DNA from: Flavobacteriales bacterium
GTDB taxonomy: Bacteria; Bacteroidota; Bacteroidia; Flavobacteriales_D; Crocinitomicaceae
Direction of reading: 5' to 3'
Assembly: GCA_947470515.1 (NCBI GenBank)
Contig: CANITF010000003.1
Coordinates: forward strand, 62,001 to 126,000
DNA length: 64,000 nt
Shown: positions 27,347-35,123 of the stretch, piece after piece
How the letters are laid out: each line of letters opens with the position of its first letter
How positions within the stretch are numbered: position 1 is the stretch's first letter
Translations under genes and position numbers: made by a program
The notes under the pieces: model-generated
What the model was told of the DNA's origin: nothing
Databases searched by the model: none
The model's input: the letters and a program-made list of their open reading frames with translations, nothing else

Positions 27347-28036
27347 ATGTTAGATAAATCACACAAACATGTTACATGTGCTACATGTGGAGCAAGGAAA
27401 GACTCACTTTTTGGAAGTTTTTGTGATCATGATGTTGAATTAACAAACGAACAAAAAACATGCGCCTATTTTAAAAAAGGTCAGGCAATTTTCATTGAAG
27501 GAAGTTTTCCTAGAGGAGTTTTTTGTTTAAATCAAGGAAAAGTTAAGGTTTTTACCAGAGGAGACGAAGGGAAGGAGCAAATAATACACATCGCAAAGGA
27601 AGGAGAAATTATAGGTTTTCGTGCCATGTTCAGTGGTGAAGCCTATAAGGTTTCTGCATTAACGCTTGAAGAGTGTAATATCTGTTATATAGCCAAAGAT
27701 GATTTTTTGAATATGATAGATACCAATTCTACCCTAAGAAATGGTATTATGAAAGAATTGTCAAAAGAATTAGGAGATAGAGCTGTTTTCATTACAAATA
27801 TGGCACAGAAGTCAGTAAGGGAAAGATTAGCTTTCGCACTAATGATTTTAGGTGATATTTATGGTGACGAACAAATAAATTTGACGCGAGAAGATATGGC
27901 AAATTTTGTAGGTACAGCAACTGAAACATTGATTCGACTTTTAAAAGATTTCAAGGATGAGGGTATAATTGAAATTCATACCCGTAAACTTGAAATTATA
28001 GATCAAGAAAAATTGATTCATTTGGCGGGTAAATAA
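27347..28036 (+). CDS. FNR-like oxygen-sensing transcription regulator
   Basis: This 229-residue CRP/FNR-family protein has an N-terminal cysteine set (C11, C14, C26) and further cysteines at C110 and C113. The pattern is comparable to the three N-terminal plus one internal ligand of the FNR 4Fe-4S cluster. A cyclic-nucleotide-binding-like domain spans about residues 40-125. The C-terminal helix-turn-helix includes GTATETLIRLLKDF (about residues 189-202), keeping the Glu and Arg that read the TGAT half-site. It is divergent from hemN-ccoI and likely regulates the cbb3 genes and itself. Its stop codon directly abuts that of the convergent paaC. Confidence 0.85.
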   Translation: MLDKSHKHVTCATCGARKDSLFGSFCDHDVELTNEQKTCAYFKKGQAIFIEGSFPRGVFCLNQGKVKVFTRGDEGKEQIIHIAKEGEIIGFRAMFSGEAYKVSALTLEECNICYIAKDDFLNMIDTNSTLRNGIMKELSKELGDRAVFITNMAQKSVRERLAFALMILGDIYGDEQINLTREDMANFVGTATETLIRLLKDFKDEGIIEIHTRKLEIIDQEKLIHLAGK

Positions 28037-28786
28037 TTACCATTTAGCATCTGGATATTTACTTGGTAGGAATTGCATCTCAGTCAATATGTAACCCATA
28101 TATTCTGTATGATTACCTTGTTTTCCTCCAGTTAATTGAAAATCATTTTCAGGTATTTTTAAATGAGCCATAAAGAAAATTTCATTGACTTTCTGACTCC
28201 ACAGACTTTTCACTTCTTTTAAATCAACTCCAATACCAGATTTTTTCATTTCAATATCCACGTCGTTTTCAGTGAAAAATTCATTGGAATATTTCCATAA
28301 TGTATTTACAGCATGTTGCGTTTTGTCGTTTGCAAGTTGTGTTCCGTCACCTAATCGAATAAGCCATTCCGAACTTCTTCTTAAATGGTATGTGATTTCT
28401 TTCAACGATTTAAAAGCAATAGCAGATAGAAATTTATCCTTACTTTTTGTCAATTCTGAATAAAAATAGAAATGAAATGCATCAGTTAAAAATTGACGCA
28501 CCATAATAAAGGCAAAATCTGTATTTGGTTGTTCAACTAAAAGGCAGTTGTAAAACTCATGTTCTCCTCTTCTGTAAGCCAAATCGTCACCGGTCAATCC
28601 TTTTCCGTCAATCTTTGCAGTTTGTTCTAAAATTGATTCGGCAATTCCAATTAAATCTAAAGCAACATTTGTATTGGCTAAATCCTCTTCTAGAAAAGGT
28701 CCGTGGCTTGAGTATTCACTTAAGCGATGACTCAAAATCAACGCATTATCTGCTAGTTGTAAATAGTATTTTTTTTGCGCTTCCAT
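28037..28786 (-). CDS. paaC: Phenylacetyl-CoA epoxidase structural subunit PaaC
   Basis: This 249-residue ferritin-like helical protein has the family motifs ILSHRLSEYSSHGPFLEED (about residues 17-35) and KEITYHLRRSSEWLIRLGDGT (about 129-149). PaaC pairs with PaaA to scaffold the ring-1,2-epoxidase that starts aerobic phenylacetate breakdown. It is the last paa gene seen here. paaD and paaE, which normally follow, are absent, because the convergent fnr gene ends immediately next to it. Confidence 0.93.
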   Translation of the reverse strand: MEAQKKYYLQLADNALILSHRLSEYSSHGPFLEEDLANTNVALDLIGIAESILEQTAKIDGKGLTGDDLAYRRGEHEFYNCLLVEQPNTDFAFIMVRQFLTDAFHFYFYSELTKSKDKFLSAIAFKSLKEITYHLRRSSEWLIRLGDGTQLANDKTQHAVNTLWKYSNEFFTENDVDIEMKKSGIGVDLKEVKSLWSQKVNEIFFMAHLKIPENDFQLTGGKQGNHTEYMGYILTEMQFLPSKYPDAKW

Positions 28787-28796
28787 ACTTTTTAAA

Positions 28797-29090
28797 TTAC
28801 ATGTTTTTCACACCTTCTGGCATTGAATAAAATGTTGGGTGACGGTAAATTTTTTCATCTGCAGCTTCGAAGAAATATTCAGCTTCATTTGCTGTTACCG
28901 CAACGATTTCTTTGCTTGGCACAACCCATAATGCCGTTCCTTCTCCTCTTCGAGTATAAACGTCACGTGCGTTTTCAATAGCTAAATTTTTATCAAAGGC
29001 ATGAACACTACCAACATGTTTAAAAGCTTGACCTGGTTTAGATTGAAGAAAAACTTCCCATAATTCTCCTTGATTTTCTTTTGCTTCCAT
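28797..29090 (-). CDS. paaB: Phenylacetyl-CoA epoxidase subunit PaaB
   Basis: This 97-residue protein shows the PaaB pattern: LWEVFLQSKPGQAFKHVGSVHA (about residues 10-31) and YTRRGEGTALWVVPS (about 45-59). PaaB bridges PaaAC units in the epoxidase complex. It is 10 bp upstream of paaC and 10 bp downstream of the interposed Gre-like gene. Confidence 0.93.
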   Translation of the reverse strand: MEAKENQGELWEVFLQSKPGQAFKHVGSVHAFDKNLAIENARDVYTRRGEGTALWVVPSKEIVAVTANEAEYFFEAADEKIYRHPTFYSMPEGVKNM

Positions 29091-29100
29091 ATTTTTTTAT

Positions 29101-29544
29101 TTACTGTATTTCTAAAATAGTATAATTGTTTTCTGAATAGGAAAAACTATCTCCAGCTATTTTCCCTTTAATACTTGGATAGATTGGTGAATCAACTGAA
29201 ATTCCAACAATTCTTTTTCCTTCAAATTCAAATGGTATAGCTGCAAATCCAATTAAAAAATGGAAATTCTCAGTGGATACTAAAGCACCTGATGTTGCTT
29301 CTTTCTTTTCTGAAAAGTCCATATGTATCAGCGTATCTAATTCAATTTGAGCTTTATTTAATTTTTGTTCAAATAAGTTTTTAATTTCCAATGATTCAGA
29401 TTGGTGAGATAAATCTTCCGGATCAATCGTGTCTGTTTCATCAATGTCAACCATCGTCAAACTTGAGTCAATTTTTTCTTTTAATTCAGAAATCAATTGT
29501 TTTTGAGCTGCAATGATTGATTCCTTTAAATGCTTTTTGTTCAT
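29101..29544 (-). CDS. Gre-like protein inserted in the paa operon
   Basis: This 147-residue protein has a helical N-terminal half (about residues 1-80) and a beta-rich C-terminal half. The GISVDSPIYPSIKGKIAGDSF region (about 117-137) resembles the GreA/B C-terminal pattern 'SPLGxALxGKxxGDxF'. It is a distant relative of the protein at 13116-13562 with the same overall plan. It sits 2 bp after paaA and 10 bp before paaB, so it must be expressed with the epoxidase. Whether it affects transcription or phenylacetate metabolism is unknown. Confidence 0.6.
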   Translation of the reverse strand: MNKKHLKESIIAAQKQLISELKEKIDSSLTMVDIDETDTIDPEDLSHQSESLEIKNLFEQKLNKAQIELDTLIHMDFSEKKEATSGALVSTENFHFLIGFAAIPFEFEGKRIVGISVDSPIYPSIKGKIAGDSFSYSENNYTILEIQ

Positions 29545-29546
29545 AT

Positions 29547-30485
29547 TTATATGTTATGTTTTTTTGCTGATGCGATTGCAGTTTCACGAACCCAAGCACC
29601 TTCTTTATGGGCACGAATATGGTGTTCTAATCGTTGTTGATTGCACGGTCCATTTCCTTTTACAACTGCCCAAAATTCATCCCAATTAATATCACCATGT
29701 TTATATGTTTCATCTTCCAGCAATTGTAAATTTTGATCAGGAACTTTTAATCCTATTAACTCAGCTTGTGGAATTGTTTTATTGATAAATTTCTCTCGTA
29801 ATTGGTCATTTGATTCACGCTTTATTTTCCATTTCATTGCAAGTGTCGAATGAGGAGAATCAGAATCATCCGGTCCAAACATCATTAATGCCGGCCACCA
29901 CCATCTATTCAGCGCATCTTGTGCCATTTGTTGTTGGTCTTTTGTTCCTTCCATCATGCGCCACATAATTTCATAACCTTGTCGTTGATGAAACGATTCT
30001 TCTTTACAAATTTTCACCATCGCACGAGAATAAGGACCATATGAGGTTCGTTGCAGTGAAACTTGATTGGTTATTGCAGCTCCATCAACTAACCAACCAA
30101 TTGCACCCATATCGGCCCAATTTAAGGCAGGATAATTAAAAACAGAAGCATATTTAGCTTTCCCTTCGTGAAGCGCTTGAATAAACTGTTCGCGACTAAC
30201 ACCTAGGGTTTCAGCGGCACTGTATAAATAAAGTCCATGACCGCCTTCATCCTGTATTTTAGCTAATAATATTTTCTTACTTCTCAATGAAGGAGCACGA
30301 GTAATCCAATTTCCTTCAGGCTGCATGCCAATCACTTCTGAATGTGCATGCTGAGACATTTGTCGAATTAAATTTTGACGATATTCCTCCGGCATCCAAT
30401 CGCGCGGTTCGATTTTAATTTCTGCATTGATTTTAGATTCGAAATCAGCAAGTAATTGTTCTGTTGAGGGTGCAACTATTTCCAT
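29547..30485 (-). CDS. paaA: Phenylacetyl-CoA epoxidase catalytic subunit PaaA
   Basis: This 312-residue di-iron ferritin-like oxygenase subunit has iron-ligand regions [15 protein letters not shown] (about residues 78-92, E-x2-H) and [17 protein letters not shown] (about 160-176, E-x2-H). It catalyses ring epoxidation of phenylacetyl-CoA using oxygen. It is the first gene of paaA-Gre-like-paaB-paaC on the reverse strand. Confidence 0.95.
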   Translation of the reverse strand: MEIVAPSTEQLLADFESKINAEIKIEPRDWMPEEYRQNLIRQMSQHAHSEVIGMQPEGNWITRAPSLRSKKILLAKIQDEGGHGLYLYSAAETLGVSREQFIQALHEGKAKYASVFNYPALNWADMGAIGWLVDGAAITNQVSLQRTSYGPYSRAMVKICKEESFHQRQGYEIMWRMMEGTKDQQQMAQDALNRWWWPALMMFGPDDSDSPHSTLAMKWKIKRESNDQLREKFINKTIPQAELIGLKVPDQNLQLLEDETYKHGDINWDEFWAVVKGNGPCNQQRLEHHIRAHKEGAWVRETAIASAKKHNI

Positions 30486-30597
30486 GTGTTTCTTTGTTAA
30501 ATTTTAAGAGTCGCAAGAAAAATGTTGGCGACTAAATATCTTAGCAAAGAAATTAATTTTGCTTAAAATGGAATATGATTAAATGCAATTGAAAACA

Positions 30598-30609
30598 TGA
30601 TTTAGGTCA
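30598..30609. promoter_or_regulatory. Weak FNR/CRP-type box upstream of paaA
   Basis: TGATTTAGGTCA has the same TGAT-n4-GTCA form as the ccoS box and lies 113 bp upstream of the paaA start. No -7 element stands at the spacing found at the other sites, so a regulatory role is uncertain. The rest of the 30486-30649 gap shows nothing else. Confidence 0.25.
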
Positions 30610-30649
30610 TGTATTTTTATGAGTATATGCGATATTCTTAAAATGATGT

Positions 30650-31891
30650 TTAGAAAATAACAAAATGTATATTCTCTATTTTGTCGCCTTCAATTATTTT
30701 TATAATGTAATTGCCTCTATTTAATATTGGTAAAACAGCATTTGAAATATTTTCATCATAGTTTTTAGATGAAATTAATTTGCCTTCAGTGGTAAAAATC
30801 TGAATAGTTGGTTGAATTAAAATCCGATTAAAATTTAGTTGATCCGTTGATTGCGCAGGATTTGGATAAACCTCAATTTTTTTATCCTTTTGCACGTGTT
30901 TTAAGTCTAACTGCCCTTCTAATAATCTTACAAGACCTTTTGAATAGGTACCAATCCAAATATAATTGTTCGAATCTTTTGCAAGAGATAAAATGTGGTT
31001 CTCAGGAATTCCTGAATTGGAAACAGTATAGTTTTCCCAAAGTGAATTATATGTTTTAACAGATAAACCATTTTGGTGGGTACCAAGATAGAAGTTCTGG
31101 GAATCATCAATAATCATGGTTGTTAAACTATTGGATGCTAACCCAGAATTACTGCTGTTTTGCAATAACCAGGTTTGATTGCCTGTATCGGTAAATAATC
31201 CTTGAGCTGGACTCGCGTACCATGGTTTTCCGAGTTCATCTATTTGAACGGCAGCAACAGAATTATCAGGAACACCGGCATTCAGGATGGTGTAATTCTG
31301 CAAAATTCCGTTAACAATGTATATCAACCCACCATTTATTGTCCCAATATACTTATTGTTTTGACTATCAATTCCTATTGAAGTTATGTTGTTCGAGAAA
31401 ATTCCAGAATTTGCAATCGTCCAAGTTTGCCAATTTGTGTCATCAAACATTGTTAATCCTTCCACAGTACCTATCCATTTATTTCCGGCAGTATCAATAG
31501 AAATTGCACGGATAAAATTATCAGGTATATTCGAATTTAAAGTGTTAAAGGATTGCCAAGTGGAGCCGTTAAATTTTAACAACCCACCCAAAGTTGTGCC
31601 TATCCAAATGTCATTATTCTCATCAACAGCTAATGCCCGAATGTAATCATCTGTTAAACCGGAATTAGTTGAATTGAAAATTTCCCAAGTTCCATTTGAT
31701 AGATGCGCCAATCCATGATCTGTGCCAATCCAAAGTGCATTTGTTCGATCAACTAATAGACAACGAATTGTATTATTTGGTAAAAGTGAATTGGATTCAT
31801 CGAAGATTTCCCATTCGGTTATTTGACCATAAAAAAAACTTCCACTGCATAAATACAGTGGAAGAAATAAAACTATTATTTTTTTATACAT
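30650..31891 (-). CDS. Secreted beta-propeller (Reg_prop) protein with T9SS sorting domain
   Basis: This 413-residue protein has a signal peptide (to about residue 22) and about seven propeller repeats of roughly 42 residues, each with an 'xxWIGTxxGLxxF' core. A type A T9SS sorting domain follows at about 340-413 (EVYPNPAQS start). The repeats are those of hybrid two-component sensors, but no membrane segment, kinase or receiver follows. It is therefore a stand-alone secreted propeller and not a sensor. It lies 8 bp after the lysyl oxidase gene and is probably cotranscribed. Confidence 0.85.
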   Translation of the reverse strand: MYKKIIVLFLPLYLCSGSFFYGQITEWEIFDESNSLLPNNTIRCLLVDRTNALWIGTDHGLAHLSNGTWEIFNSTNSGLTDDYIRALAVDENNDIWIGTTLGGLLKFNGSTWQSFNTLNSNIPDNFIRAISIDTAGNKWIGTVEGLTMFDDTNWQTWTIANSGIFSNNITSIGIDSQNNKYIGTINGGLIYIVNGILQNYTILNAGVPDNSVAAVQIDELGKPWYASPAQGLFTDTGNQTWLLQNSSNSGLASNSLTTMIIDDSQNFYLGTHQNGLSVKTYNSLWENYTVSNSGIPENHILSLAKDSNNYIWIGTYSKGLVRLLEGQLDLKHVQKDKKIEVYPNPAQSTDQLNFNRILIQPTIQIFTTEGKLISSKNYDENISNAVLPILNRGNYIIKIIEGDKIENIHFVIF

Positions 31892-31899
31892 TTTTAGAA

Positions 31900-33999
31900 T
31901 TATTCAATAATCATTCTTGTAGTATAATTTTTTCCTTCGAAAAAGATATTGAATAAATAAACACCTTTAGATAATGAACTTTGATTCATTTGCCAAGTGT
32001 TTAAGCCAGTTGAGTGATTAATATCTTCTGAATACACAACTTGACCAACTAAATTTAGAATTTCTGCTTTTAATGTTCCAGAATAATTTGTCTCAAACTC
32101 AATATTGAATTTACCATTATTTGGGTTTGGAGCTATTTTAATTGATTTTTTGAATGGAATATTTTCGCCAATTCCAGCACATGACAAAACAACTGCCTCA
32201 ACTGGAACCAATGCACTTGAACATGTGCTGTTTGATGTCAAGATTTCCCAATCATAGAAATAATAGTAATAAGATGCCCCAGCTGATGCCCCATTTATCG
32301 AAACAATATTTGGTATTTCATACGGATAAGTAGCACTGTTGTTATTTCTGTACAAACCTGTTGTTGTAATATTTTTTCCAACAAGTCTCAAATTAGAATC
32401 AATTGGAACATTGAAATTCAATGTTGCACGACTAGAGCCTGCTGGCACGGTTACCGTTGTTGTAGCAATAACAGCAGCAGTTTCATCTTGCAACTGAATC
32501 GTAACATTTCCAGCAGATTGAGAATACAACAAGACCGACTCTAATGTGAAATTGGTGTAGCTGTTAAATACTTCGTACTGCTCAGTTGTCACATATCCAC
32601 CACCACCAATGCCATTTGTATAAGGCTCAGCGTGAATTGAATCAAGGTATGAATCTGTATTTTGAACAAAATAAGTGGCTGACGCCGTTAAAACAGGTGT
32701 AGTAAAAGTGTTTCCATTTCCAACATAATTATTGTTACTATCATACCATGTAATATTTCCACTTGAAGTTGCATTTAAAACAACCGAACCTGAAATACAT
32801 ACCGTATCTCCCATTGTAACAGGTGCATTAGGTACAACATTGTTAACAATAAATGGCAGTGATGTACTAATTCCACAGTAATTTGTTACCTCACATGTAT
32901 ATGAATCAGGTTGTGTTACTGTAATTGACTGAGTTGTTTCACCATTAGACCAAAGGAAAGAACTTCCTGCGGTAGCAGTTAATGTTATTGATTGACCGTC
33001 ACACAAGTTATTAGAGTTATTGGATGAAATTACCGGTAAAGCTAAAGAACCTGCTGATAACTGTTGTGTTAATGTAACAGGAACTGCAGTCCAGTTATTG
33101 TCATCATTTTCTTCCAAAAAGATATTGTTTTTATCAGCTTCTAAGACGATATAATAATTTCCATTACATGTATTTGGTGGAATATTTATCCACATTCCGT
33201 CTAAATGTTTACCATAGACGTCTAACCAACCAGAAGAAATTCCTTGCTCAACAACTGAACAATTATAGTTTCCACCACCTAGATTCCAATTTGGAAAATC
33301 AACATTATGCAGTGTGTTTCCACCTAAATAAACAGTGTTATTATCTCTACAATGCCCGTCATAAGTGCTTCCCGTTGATCCACATTGTCCATAATCCATT
33401 AAACAAAATCCAATTTTAGCACCACTTCCAACTATTGGCCAATTTAATGGACTAGGATCTGAAGTTTGAATTCTTAGCGTCATTACTGCCCAATCATCAA
33501 CATGGTTATGACCGTGAGATGGATGGTAAGTTACACTTCCAGAATAATGGTCTTCATAACTCATAGCGTTCCCATTTTTATGGTAAATTCTTTGAGTAAT
33601 AAGTTGTTTTGGGTTTAAATAACCATTCGGACAAGTAAATGAACCGGTAGATGGAACATTAAACACTGTGTCATTTCCGCAAAGAAAAGTTCTTTTTCCA
33701 TTGTCATCTTGACCTCTCACAGTAAATGAGCCATGACCAATATTAGGTGTAGATCCAGTAACTCTCAATCTTCCATCATCAGAACCTTGTCCACCATAAT
33801 TAGTCCCAGCTCCAGTTTGAGGATATTCAGTATACCCGCCATTACTGATGCCTTTCCAAGAAGCCGTAATATCTGGTAATAAAAGGCAATTTGCAGAACC
33901 GTCTTCACAAAGACACGATGTTGCATTAGTCGTGGTACATTGTGAGTTAGCTTGATATGATACGAAGCTTAAAAAAGTTAGTAGTAATATTTTTTTCAT
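31900..33999 (-). CDS. Secreted lysyl oxidase-like protein with T9SS sorting domain
   Basis: This 699-residue protein has a signal peptide ending near residue 19, then a lysyl oxidase domain. The copper ligands match animal LOX: H159, H162, H164 and H166 in YHPSHGHNHVDDW. The cofactor-forming lysine K195 (GAKIGFCLMD) and tyrosine Y262 (SSGWLDVYGKHLDGMW) are both present, so the lysyl tyrosylquinone can in principle form. Ig-like domains (about 325-445) and a beta-sandwich region follow. A type A T9SS sorting domain is at about 625-699 (KIAPNPNNGKF). It is predicted to oxidise amines such as peptidyl lysine outside the cell. The natural substrate is unknown. Confidence 0.85.
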   Translation of the reverse strand: MKKILLLTFLSFVSYQANSQCTTTNATSCLCEDGSANCLLLPDITASWKGISNGGYTEYPQTGAGTNYGGQGSDDGRLRVTGSTPNIGHGSFTVRGQDDNGKRTFLCGNDTVFNVPSTGSFTCPNGYLNPKQLITQRIYHKNGNAMSYEDHYSGSVTYHPSHGHNHVDDWAVMTLRIQTSDPSPLNWPIVGSGAKIGFCLMDYGQCGSTGSTYDGHCRDNNTVYLGGNTLHNVDFPNWNLGGGNYNCSVVEQGISSGWLDVYGKHLDGMWINIPPNTCNGNYYIVLEADKNNIFLEENDDNNWTAVPVTLTQQLSAGSLALPVISSNNSNNLCDGQSITLTATAGSSFLWSNGETTQSITVTQPDSYTCEVTNYCGISTSLPFIVNNVVPNAPVTMGDTVCISGSVVLNATSSGNITWYDSNNNYVGNGNTFTTPVLTASATYFVQNTDSYLDSIHAEPYTNGIGGGGYVTTEQYEVFNSYTNFTLESVLLYSQSAGNVTIQLQDETAAVIATTTVTVPAGSSRATLNFNVPIDSNLRLVGKNITTTGLYRNNNSATYPYEIPNIVSINGASAGASYYYYFYDWEILTSNSTCSSALVPVEAVVLSCAGIGENIPFKKSIKIAPNPNNGKFNIEFETNYSGTLKAEILNLVGQVVYSEDINHSTGLNTWQMNQSSLSKGVYLFNIFFEGKNYTTRMIIE

Positions 34000-34224
34000 A
34001 GTTTCTAGTTTTAATTCTTGATTCTAAAAATAAGTAAAAAAAATTAGTTAAAGTATTCTTTTTAAATCTGATTCGTTTTTTATTTTAAGAAATAGTTGAT
34101 TTTGAAATATTATTGCTTTTAAATAAAGGGAAATAGAATTAATAATTTTTTTTGTTTTTTTGTTTCAGTACTTTTATGACTGTATATTTATGCACAACCT
34201 TCAATACAATTTATTTTTTTAAAC

Positions 34225-34884
34225 ATGACTCGTCTAGAAATTGAAGAATCAACTATTCAAATTATCAATGATTCATTGAGTTATTTTTTGGAAAAAGAAT
34301 TGGTTGAAGAAATAATAAAAATTGGGCAATTAAAAAATGTTTCTACTGACGAGTTGATGCTAAATGTAGGCGACCCTATGAAAATGATTCCCATAGTTTT
34401 AAGTGGCTCTGTGAAGGTTTCCCGTGAAAATGAAAATGGCGATGAGCTATTGTTGTATTATATTGAAGGTGGAGATACGTGCGCAATGACATTGCAATGT
34501 TGTGTTCGTCAGTCAGCGAGTGAAATAAAAGCAACAGCAATGGAGCCATCACTATTGTTGATGATTCCTATTGAAATGATGGAAAATTGGATGGGTAAAT
34601 ACAAATCTTGGAGGGAATATATTTTACAAAGTTATCATACCCGATTAATAGAATTAATGGAAACTGTGGATGCAATAGCATTCATGCGCTTGGATGAACG
34701 TTTGAAGAAATACCTTATTGATCAAGCTAAGTTATTAGGTAGTTTGGAAATCAATCATACACATCAGCAAATTGCAGAAGATTTGCATTCGTCAAGAGTT
34801 GTTATTTCGCGCTTATTGAAACAATTGGAAATTAAAGGAGAAATTAAATTATATAGAAACAAAATTATTCTTGGGTCTATCTAA
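34225..34884 (+). CDS. CRP/FNR-family transcription regulator
   Basis: This 219-residue protein has a cyclic-nucleotide-binding-like domain (about residues 25-140) with a TCAMTLQCCV stretch (about 92-101), common in Bacteroidota members. A C-terminal winged helix-turn-helix includes QQIAEDLHSSRVVISRLLKQLE (about 178-199). It has no N-terminal cysteine set, so it is not an FNR-type oxygen sensor. It lies 86 bp upstream of the first cassette gene, on the same strand, and may regulate that block. This link is positional only. The gap before it (34000-34224) is AT-rich with no clear site. Confidence 0.85.
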   Translation: MTRLEIEESTIQIINDSLSYFLEKELVEEIIKIGQLKNVSTDELMLNVGDPMKMIPIVLSGSVKVSRENENGDELLLYYIEGGDTCAMTLQCCVRQSASEIKATAMEPSLLLMIPIEMMENWMGKYKSWREYILQSYHTRLIELMETVDAIAFMRLDERLKKYLIDQAKLLGSLEINHTHQQIAEDLHSSRVVISRLLKQLEIKGEIKLYRNKIILGSI

Positions 34885-34970
34885 AGGTTAAGTTAGAATT
34901 ATTTTGTTCAATTAAAACTAACCTAAACATTCTTAAAAATTGTTCGACTTGAAACTTTATTGAAACAGAA

Positions 34971-35123
34971 ATGAAAGCTAGTAAAACAGAAGAAGAATTT
35001 AAATTAACAGCACAAGGATCAATTGGAATATTAGCACTTGGATCCGTTGGAATTCGAAAGTGGCGAGAAGTTGTTAAAGAGAAACAGAAGTCTAAAAAAG
35101 CCAAATCTAAAAAAGATGAGTAA
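34971..35123 (+). CDS. Cassette small protein A
   Basis: This 50-residue protein has an acidic start, a central G-S-I-G-ILALGSVGIRKWREV segment (about residues 17-33) and a lysine-rich end. The same core (GTLGLLALGNIGIRAW) occurs in the small protein at 40342-40518, and each is directly followed by an AP-TPR gene. The stop codon lies inside the next gene (8-bp overlap), which argues for translational coupling and a real gene. No signal peptide or known domain is recognised. The hydrophobic core is too short and interrupted for a sure membrane helix. Confidence 0.75.
   Translation: MKASKTEEEFKLTAQGSIGILALGSVGIRKWREVVKEKQKSKKAKSKKDE

Noticed and set aside
30598-30609. FNR control of the paa operon
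   Set aside because: The box matches in form but no -7 element stands at the spacing seen at the other sites, so it is listed only as a weak site.
30650-31891. Two-component sensor identity for the Reg_prop protein
   Set aside because: No membrane segment, histidine kinase or receiver domain follows the propeller; a T9SS tail does.
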